Assembly: GCA_965112735.1 (NCBI GenBank)
Contig: OZ218954.1
Span: 4,154,001-4,218,000, forward strand
DNA length: 64,000 nt
Source of the DNA: Phaeosaccion multiseriatum
Taxonomy: Eukaryota > Ochrophyta, other classes
Direction of reading: 5' to 3'
How positions within the stretch are numbered: position 1 is the stretch's first letter; the number at the start of each line of letters is the position of its first letter. This document shows positions 42,883 through 64,000 of the stretch, piece after piece. The position numbers were made by a program, and so were the translations under genes. The notes beneath the pieces are model-generated. The model saw only the letters and a program-made list of their open reading frames with translations, was not told the origin of the DNA and ran no database searches.

Positions 42883-43619
42883 ATAGAAGAAGGGAGAGAT
42901 CGGTGGAAGAAGAACTTGAGTTTTGGGAGAGTTCGGTGGGAGAAGCGCTATAGCTCTTCGTGTAGCTCTTTGAGATGCCTATCGATCATAGTCTTTCGGC
43001 TTTCATCGCTTTTTCCCTTCCCTACTCAACAGCACAAGAGCACTTTCCCTTGCGGCCCGATCTAAACGGGTGATTTGCGCGATTACTGAACGTAAATCGG
43101 ACACTATAGTATCCAAATCGATTGTAAAAAAACAACAATAAAAAAAAAAGAGGACAGCTGTAAGAGGCAGCGAGGGTATAGCTTTGCAAAAGGCAGCAGG
43201 GGACAATATAATATTGACTTACAATATAGAAATCAAGCTAATAAGGTAATATACGTAACTAGGGTCGGGAAGAAAGAAAACTATGGAGGAAAAAATTGAG
43301 GCGTCTGACACTTTAGGTCGACGCAATCGAAGCCAAAATCGGGGCCAGTGGTCCACTGGCAAAGGAAGGAGCTGGCCGGAGGGGCACTCTCTCCCCTCCC
43401 TTCCTTCCTTCCTTCCTTCCTTCCTTCCTTCCTTCCTTCCTTCCTTTTTCCCTCCCTCTGATGAAGGAAACACAACCACGCCAGAGCCAGGGCAGGCGAG
43501 AGGTGCAGAGAGGAAGGAGAGCAGCAGCCTAGAACCAAGAGCCAAACAGCCAAGAGGTTAGAGGAAAGCAGGGCTAGAGTAAAGCAGGTGTTTGTCACAC
43601 CGTCCTTCGCGTCCTTTCC
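42883..43619. other. Intergenic region, no gene seen
   Basis: Holds the likely 3' UTR of copy 6, an A-rich stretch with AATAAA at 43137-43142, an AT-rich patch (43200-43270) and a (TTCC)n microsatellite at 43398-43446. It ends at the stop codon of the convergent GH128-FAS1 gene. Confidence 0.6.
43398..43446 (+). repeat. (TTCC)n microsatellite
   Basis: About 12 units of TTCC in the gap between convergent genes. Confidence 0.9.
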
Positions 43620-46600
43620 TTACTGCCGAGTGCTGTCGTGGACGAGCTCAAGGCCGGGCATCGAGGAGGCGGCGGCTTCCTCCACCGCATCGGAGAGGGC
43701 AGCCAGCGCAAGTAGAGCAAGGAACTCCTCCGCATCCGCTCCGGTACCCGTGGTCGGAGGGAGGTCCAAGTAGAGGGTGTAAGAGATCGTGTAGTAGAGA
43801 GCCTGTACCTCGCTGTCTTCCCTATCCTTGTCGTTCAGTAGCGCGTTTGGGGTTAAGGAGAAGGAGCCCTCTTCGATCCCGGAGTCAAGTGCATTGGCTT
43901 CCGTAGCGGCAAGAAGCGCAGAAGCTTGCACGACGGAGAGGATGGCGGCACGGAGCTTCTCGGGGGATAGGGTAATGACTGTTCTTTGGCCGTCGGATAT
44001 GAGGGCCAGGACGGTCTCGCTGGTGAGTAGGATGTCCGTAGATACGTCAGTTGTGATGCGCATGCCTTCTATTGCCTGTGGGAGGGAGGGGGGAGGGAGG
44101 GGGGAGGGAGGGAAGGGGAGGGAGGGAGTGTACGAAAGGGTTCAGCATGAGCATGAGCTTCCTTGTTCAGCAAGAGGATAAGAGGAGAGGAGGAGGAGGA
44201 CGGCAAAGCAGAGCAGAAGAGAGCGACAGACAAAGGACGGGCAGGGGAGGAGGAGTAGAGGTGGGCAGCACATCGTTACATGCGTACATACGTACATACA
44301 TATATACCTGAGTGGGGGCAGCGGCGGGTCCAGGAGTCCGAGTTACCGACGAGGAAGGCGGAAGCGGGGCCATGGTGGGGGGGGCGAGGGTAGGAGGAGC
44401 AGGCGCCGGGGCCGGGGGCATGGAGTCGTCTCCTGCGGGGGGACAGGCAATACCCGCATACGCTCCGAACTCGCAAAAGCGACATTCAGGCACTCCCTTC
44501 ACTCGGCACCCGAGCATGCCGGGCACGCAAGAGTAATCCATAAAGCAGTTCTCTCCGAAACCGTCACACACGCAGGCTTCAGCCCCCTTCGCTATAGGGG
44601 TTGGGGTCATCGCGTCACCAGCCGAGGAGGAGGGGGAAGGGGTAGATGAGTCACTTCCGTCCCCGGCGTCACCTCCGCCTCCATCCCCTCCGACGACTTC
44701 CTCTTCCTCTCTGTCTCCGTCTCCATCTCTCACGTCGAGATTGCACGTCTCGTCCGTCACTCCGCTGGAGGGGCAAAAGTAGACCCCGGAGGAAGGCTCC
44801 TTGGGGTGGGCCGCTAGGAAGGCAAGAGCGCCCTGTTTGGGTAGGGGAGAGGAGGGTAGGTCGGTCGGTCGGTCGGTAGGTGGTAGGTGGGTGGGTGGGT
44901 GGGTGGGTGGGACGGTGAGTGGAGTCGTATGGGACACGAGTCGACCTTGAGTTGAGGTCGCGCCCTGACCTCCTCCCTGTCAATCCTCTTGTAACTGTCT
45001 ATCCTCTTTCCTTCTCTCACCTCACACGACAAGTAGCAACCACGGCAGTTCTGCGGCAGGCCGAAGAAGCCACACATGGGGGGGGCACCTTCTGTCTTTC
45101 CCTCCCATACAGTGCAGCGACCGTCAACCACCATGCACTTGTTGTAAATGTTCTGTGGTGAGGAATGGCAGTGGATGGGTAGGGAGGGAGGGAGGAGGGG
45201 AGGGAAAGCATTACGTCTCGTACTTGGGATTGACTCACGGGGTTCGGGTACCCACGTGTGTCTCCTCTCTTCTCTCCTTACCCCCCCCCCCTCCCCTCTA
45301 CAGTCCGGTGTGCACTCCCTCATACCCTCCTCACTCACCCACCCACTCTCACTCTCTCGAACTCAGTCTCTCTCACTTCATCTCACTCAATCACTCACTC
45401 ACACTCTCTCTCCTACTCACCTACCCACTCTCTCTCTCACTCTGTCTGTGACCCGCTCTCACTCACTCACCCACTCTCACCCACTCTCTCAATCACTCAC
45501 TCACCAAGGAGAGCCTATCCGCACCAGAAGCCGCAGAGCACATGGAGGGAATGGAACACTCTTCAGGTATGTCAACAATAGCCTCCTCCTCCTTCTCCTC
45601 CTCCTCCATAGCAGGTTCGGTAGGGGGTGCCTCCGTCTCCACGGGAGTAGGCATGAGCACTCTGTCGATGACGTGTGCCACGCCGTTACATGCGAGCAAG
45701 TCCGTGGCTGTGATGGAGGAGGTGGCACCTGAGCCGTCCGTGATGACTCCCTCCTCGCTCACTTCGAAAGTACCTCCGTTCAACGGTTTGACGGTGGTGC
45801 CAAGGATGTCCGCGGCGAGCAGGGAGCCGGGAGCGACGTGGTAGATCAACATGGCCGTGAGGGTGGCCTGATGCACGGTGGTGACGTCGATGCATGCGTC
45901 AAGGGCCTCGGCGGTGGCGCTGAGAGAGGAGAGGGGAAGGCGGAGGGGCAAAGGAGGGGAGGAGAGGGGAAGGGGCAAGGGGGGGAGGAGGGAAGGAGAG
46001 GAGAGGAGAGGAGAGGAGAGGGGAAGGGAAGGTGCAGGGAAGGGGCAGGAAGGGGAAGCGTACAAGTCGCGGTTAGCTACGGTCACGGGAGAGGAGAGTA
46101 GAGGAGGGGAGAGGAGGGACGAAGGGCGGAAGCGGCACCTTTCCTTCCCAACAACCAACACAAGCCTTCAACACACTCACCAAAGGCCGGCTTCAGCGAA
46201 GGCAGCGTCTGTGGGCGCGAACACAGTCAGCTGCGAGGAGAGGGGAGGGGAGGGGAAGGGGAGGGGAAAGGGGGCAGGGGAGGACGTGTCAGACCGATGG
46301 CAGCAGACAGAGAGAAGTCACAACTGAAAAGGCAAACGGCAAAAGTGAAAGAAGCAAAGCGAAACGGAAGCCTTCCCTTCAAATGTAACTGTAAAGAAAT
46401 CGCAGCGTTGATGTACCTCATCGGTGGAAAGAATGTCGGCGAGTCCCTCCACGGAGGAGACGGCGTCGATGAGCGCGTCGAAGTCTCCGTCGCTGTTGGC
46501 CCCCAGCAGCAACGAAACAAGGTCCTGGCACGTTTCCTCGGGCAATCCGACGACTTCATCCATCTCCTCCTCCTCCTCCTCCTCGTCGGGTGCCATGGTG

Positions 46601-49600
46601 GCCTCGGGGGTGGGGGGAATAAGCACTCCGTCAATGACGTGTGCCACACCGTTACCGGCGAGCAAGTTCGTCGCGACGATGGCACAGGTGGCGCCAGCGG
46701 AGTCGGTGACGATGCCGTCAGCGCTCACGTCGAACGTGCCGCCGTTGAGGGTGGTGACGGTGGAGTCGAGGACATCGGCGGCCAGTCGAGAGCCGTCAGC
46801 AACATGGTAGAGCAGGATGGACTTGAGAGACTCCTCGTTCATGTTGGTGATATCGGTGCATGCCTCAGTAGTCTTGGCCGAGGCGCTGAGAAGAAGGGAA
46901 GGGTACAGTCAACGGCAAGGACAAGGGGAAGAGGAGGGGCGCAAGAGTGTTAGTCATAGCCACGGACAGAGAGGAGAGCAGGCGCACAGGAGGAGAGCAC
47001 ACCGGACCGCAGAGGAGGGAAAGCACACCGGGGTAGGAGAGATGGTGGAAGCAGCGGAGGCGTAGTGGGCATTGGCTGGCACCGCCATCTTTTCTTCTCA
47101 ACACTCAGTGCAAGCCTTTAACAACACGCGCACACACTCACCAAAGGCCGGCTTGAGCGAAGGCAGCGTCGATGGGTGCGAACACGGTCAGCTGCGACGG
47201 GAGGGGAGGGGTGGGGGAGAGGGAATTGGTATTCATATTCATTGCCTGCGTGGAAGCCTGTTGGTCAGGACAGCATGCACTGAGAAGGGAAAAGAGAGCG
47301 GTGAAGGGAAGTACAATCGATATTGTAACTGTCGACTGCAACATCGATAACGACATTGTAACCGCCTTCCCCCCCTTCGGACGCCAACTGATGGTTACCT
47401 TAGAAGCGGAGAGGGTGCTGGCGAGGCCCTTCACAGAGGAGACGGCGTCGATGAGTGCGTCAAAGTCTCCCTCGGTGTTGGCCCCCACCAGCAACGAAAC
47501 AAGGTCCTCGGACTCCTCACTCTCCTCCAAGGGGGGCTCGGTAGGGGGTGTGGGTGCGCGTGTGGGTGTAAGAGTGGGTGCGTGTGTGGGCGCGCGCACG
47601 GGTGCCAAAGTTGGAGTCGAGGTAGGAGGGGGAGTAGGGGCGTTGGTTGGGGGGGGAGTAGGGGTGTTTGTTGGGGGAGGAGTAGGGGTGTTTGTTGGGG
47701 GGGGAGTAGGGGTGTTTGTTGGGGGAGGAGTAGGGGTGTTCGTTGGAGGAGGAGTAGGGGTGTTTGTTGGGGGAGGAGTAGGCGCGTTGGTTGGGGGGGG
47801 AGTAGGGGTGTTTGTTGGGGGTGGAGTAGGGGTGTTCGTTGGAGGAGGAGTAGGCGCGTTGGTTGGGGGTGGAGTAGGGGTGTTTGTTGGGGGAGGAGTA
47901 GGCGCGTTGGTTGGGGGAGGAGTAGGGGTGTTTGTTGGGGGTGGAGTAGGCGCGTTGGTTGGGGGTGGAGTAGGGGCGTTGGTTGGGGGTGGAGTAGGTG
48001 AAGGGGTTGGAGGGGGAGGGGGAGGGAGCCTGTTGGAGCTGTCGCCACCGTTGCATCGCGGGTAGGTGCCGACGTAGACCTCGCCCAGACTGTTGAGGCC
48101 TCCGGAGGCATTCAAGAGGTCGGCTCCTTGGACAGGTGAGGCGCTGAACCATGCGTAACGCTCAACCGCAGGGTGGAGCTCAAGAAGGAGCAGGGCGTCG
48201 GGCATGTAGTCGAGCTGCTTGCCTAAGGTTGGGCCCCCTTCCCCGCATGCAAACTCGGTGAGCCATATTGGGCGGTTGAAGTGGAGGTAGGCATGGAGTT
48301 GTTTGTTGAGGTACTGGGCCTCGCAGGTGTAGCTGAGGGGGGTTGGGGGTGGGGTGGGATGGCAGCACATGGGGGTCGGATGGCAGTGGATGTGGGTGGA
48401 CGTGTGTGGACGGGGGGAGGGGCGGAGGGGGGAGTGTATAGGGCAAGGGAGAGGGGAGAGGACGGATGGATGGCAGTGAAAGGCGGGGGGGGGAAGTTTG
48501 AAGTTGAGGTGCATTCAGGCCGACAAAACATACAGGGAAATGCCTCCATTGCGAGGGAGACCACTGCCAATCTCCACGCTCCGCTCGCAGATTCATTGTA
48601 CAAGCAGCAGTGGCAGTAGCAGTGGTAATAGAAGCGGCAGGAGCTGTTAGCAGCGCCCTTCTTCCCTCCCGTCCCCTCCCCTCCCCTCCCTCCGTCCATC
48701 CGTATCACCAACTCCCTCACCTGTGCATGGAGATTTTATCAAAGTCGGCACTCAGCCCCCCGCCCAGGGAGATAAAAAAGTCATCCAGCCACGCAGCTGG
48801 GTCGGTGTAGCCCCCTACACAGTTACCCGAACAAATGTTCATGGCCGGAGAGACCATGGACAGGCCGCTCACCGATGGCGACGACCTGAGGTTGGAGTAC
48901 AGGTCGGCCGCTTGCCCGGGTGTTTGGGCAGCGTACTGAGGGAAGTTGGGCTCATTGAGAAACAAGAAGTGGTCCACATTGCCGGAGGCGGTGAGGGTAC
49001 GGAGGGGGTCGTTGTCCAGGAACTGCTCCTGGACGGGTAGCGCTAGAAGTGGCGCGAACTCGAGATTCTGTGGTGGTCGTGTGGAAATTGCGAGAGAGGG
49101 AGAGTGGGGGGGGCAGAGGGAGGAGGAGAAGGAGGAGGAGCGAGGAGGGAGGAGGGCGGGTGGAGGTTCGAGGGTTAGGAGAGGGTGAGACAAAGTGCGG
49201 CCGTACGAAAAGAATATAAACCAACCGAACAATTGTTTCCCTTCACGCCCACACAATAATCACCATGGATGAACAGGTACATCACATGCACCGGCATCAC
49301 CACCTTCAGGCATGTCGAGGGTTAGGAGAGGGTGAGACAAAGTGCGGCTGTACGAATAGAAGATAAACCAACCGAACAATAGTTTCCCTTCACGCCCACA
49401 AAGTTATCACCATGGATGAACAGGTACATCACATGCACCGGCATCACCACCTTCAGGCATGTCGAGGGTTAGGAGAGGGTGAGACGAAGTGCGGCCGTAC
49501 GAATAGAAGATAAACCAACCGAACAATAGTTTCCCTTCACGCCCACAAAGTTATCACCATGGATGAACAGGTACATCACATGCACCGGCATCACCACCTT

Positions 49601-50151
49601 CAGGCATGGCCCGCACGCTCCCCTCTAGCCCCCTCACTCACGTTGCTTTGGGCCGTCTGGATGACGTCTTCCGGTAGGCCCTCACCAGGTGTCCAGTCAC
49701 ACCACCATGAAATGCCACGAGACAGCGAGGACAGCTGAGCACCTGTCGTCAGCTGCTTTGCAATGCCCTTCTTGGTCGAGCACGATGGACCGGTCAGTGA
49801 GGGCGGTGTCGGTTGCCCGCTCCGTGCCACACCAGAGAAGGATACGTAGCGAGTGCTCGGCTGAGAGGAGAAGGTCGTCTTCAGATAGCATAGCGCCTCA
49901 TCTTGATCGAAAGTTGCTGCCTGACAGCTTGTGTCCTCACAGCAGAGATCCCTGCAATGGTCCTGGCTGAAGCTGATCACAGCCCCCCCGTACAAGGTCG
50001 GAAAGGGCGACCCGGCGCCGGGGTTGCTCACAGAGGGGCCGTATAGAACTTCAGCTCGTGTGCTTGACCATGTGCAATCGTAGGCCTGCGCTGCGTGAGC
50101 CGCCAGGAGGAGTGACGCGACGAAGCGGGGAGTCCATGGCTGAAGACCCAT
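43620..50151 (-). CDS. Secreted PAN/apple - GH128 glucanase-like - Pro/Thr linker - 2x FAS1 - Cys-rich protein
   Basis: Ten exons join in phase: 50151-49642, 49067-48721, 48332-47399, 47191-47142, 46885-46417, 46230-46181, 45919-45505, 45152-45021, 44832-44308 and 44075-43620. They give about 1295 residues. A signal peptide ([14 protein letters not shown]) is followed by a PAN/apple-like Cys module ([16 protein letters not shown]). The GH128 (Asl1-like) domain, about residues 140-395, has [14 protein letters not shown] (E209, probable acid/base) and WLTEFACG (E312, probable nucleophile). This family cleaves β-1,3-glucans. Then comes a linker of about 16 units of TPTPPPTN, and two FAS1 domains (about 470-700 and 750-890) with TVFAPxDAAFAxAGL, YHVAxGSxLAADxL and [11 protein letters not shown]. 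Cys-rich blocks ([18 protein letters not shown] and [20 protein letters not shown]) and an unrecognised helical C-terminus finish it. It is probably a wall-modifying adhesion enzyme; that role is inferred. Confidence 0.88.
47638..48005 (-). repeat. 24-bp coding minisatellite (TPTPPPTN linker)
   Basis: About 15-16 tandem 24-base units inside exon 3 of the GH128-FAS1 gene. Each encodes TPTPPPTN or APTPPPTN and joins the glucanase-like domain to the first FAS1 domain. Unit variants (GTGTTT against GCGTTG) alternate irregularly, which suggests repeated unequal exchange. Confidence 0.93.
49168..49607 (+). repeat. 147-bp tandem repeat, three copies, in intron 1 of the GH128-FAS1 gene
   Basis: TCGAGGGTTAGGAGAGGGTG recurs at 49168, 49315 and 49462, giving a period of 147 bases with very few differences between copies. 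The array fills most of the first intron (49068-49641). Each copy contains CACCATGGATGAACAGG and AACCAACCGAACAAT, neither matched elsewhere in the window. Confidence 0.94.
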
Positions 50152-50758
50152 GCGATTGCCTCCTTTCTCTTTTGTGCTTACTCCTCACACAGTAGTGTGT
50201 GTGGGCAATAATGGCATGAGGACGAGGCACGTCCAATGCATTATTTATGCACATCATGGATCCTGACGACCCCCCCAGTCTGCTCAGGCGTTAAGAAAGC
50301 GTAGCGCCAGGAGGTGGTGTGTACGTCATAAGTCAATGAAGTCCCCAAGAGCTCGATTCTTTCAAGGCGCTAGAATCTTCAGAAATTCACAGATGGCTGG
50401 CTGACGGTTGACAGGATTTCCCTTCTATTGTTTTGTCCAGGAGAGCAAGTGGAAGCGTCTTATCATAAATAAGGCCTCTGGGACAGACATCTTCTCCTTT
50501 TGTGCTTCGGGGGAGTGGCGCGGAAGTTATGGAAGCGCATGACTACCGAGAAAGACGAGTAAAAGCTCAGAATGCCTTCCACGGCTCTGCGCTTGTCTGC
50601 TCGCTTTGAAGTGACCTTGCAATGGTGAGGCGGAGAGCAGGAATGTGTGACATCAAGACTGTTAGATGGTCCGAATGTGTGGGCGGCCATTCTTGCTCTC
50701 ATCCGTAGCACTTAAAGCCTCCCGCTAACTATCGTTGACGAAGAAGAGGCTCGACACA
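50152..50758. promoter_or_regulatory. Divergent intergenic region between the GH128-FAS1 and WD40-FN3 genes
   Basis: 607 bases with no ORF of interest and no simple repeats, the least repetitive non-coding stretch in the window. It presumably holds both promoters. No specific element was recognised. Confidence 0.4.

Positions 50759-64000
<13,242 letters not shown>

Noticed and set aside
49168-49607. Transposon with long direct repeats
   Set aside because: The three copies abut at a fixed 147-base period with no internal coding sequence or distinct ends, so a tandem repeat is simpler.

Overview
The window is nuclear DNA from an intron-rich, GC-rich eukaryote. The evidence is GT-AG introns with pyrimidine-rich 3' ends, one GC-AG intron, genes with up to 29 exons, AATAAA-type poly(A) signals and clear eukaryotic orthologues (SCAPER, NSUN5, PUS3, insulin-degrading enzyme). 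A seven-exon gene whose product begins with a signal peptide followed by a Ser/Thr/Pro/Arg-rich segment suggests a secondary plastid. That would fit an ochrophyte (stramenopile) or similar alga, but the lineage is inference. Introns and intergenic DNA are loaded with simple repeats and a few recurring short words.

Layout: 1-2405 (-) 5' end of a SCAPER homologue; 2611-4444 (+) decayed ankyrin/BTB-like copy 1; 4671-7518 (+) putative plastid membrane protein; 7798-11488 (-) NSUN5-type rRNA m5C methyltransferase; 11716-17338 (+) PUS3-type tRNA pseudouridine synthase, head to head with NSUN5; 17340-18330 spacer with a 27-bp minisatellite; 18333-20372 (-) intact ankyrin/BTB-like copy 2; 20601-32467 (+) 29-exon insulin-degrading-enzyme peptidase; 32740-33244 (+) truncated copy 3; about 33515-35369 (+) copy 4; 36370-37236 (-) single-exon SAM methyltransferase; 37490-38771 (+) pseudogene copy 5; 38927-39409 (+) doubtful small gene; 39795-40520 (-) unknown protein; 40810-42882 (+) intact copy 6; 43620-50151 (-) secreted PAN-GH128-FAS1-FAS1 protein; 50759 to beyond 64000 (+) a giant coiled-coil/WD40/FN3 protein.

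For SCAPER, NSUN5, PUS3, IDE, the GH128-FAS1 gene and the WD40-FN3 gene I rebuilt the exon chains by hand. Every junction keeps the reading phase, which is the main support for these models. No tRNA, rRNA, CRISPR array or intact transposon was recognised.

Four features stand out. First, six copies of one ankyrin/BTB-like family, in both orientations and several states of decay, are scattered among unrelated housekeeping genes. Second, a short word (GCAGTTGGTGATACA and its complement) occurs at 5' splice sites of unrelated genes, at a 3' splice site, inside exons where it is translated as AAVGDTA-like peptides, and as a tandem array. Third, a very large WD40-FN3 architecture is interrupted by huge Gly/Arg/Ser-rich exons. 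Fourth, a secreted glucanase-like enzyme is fused to two FAS1 adhesion domains.
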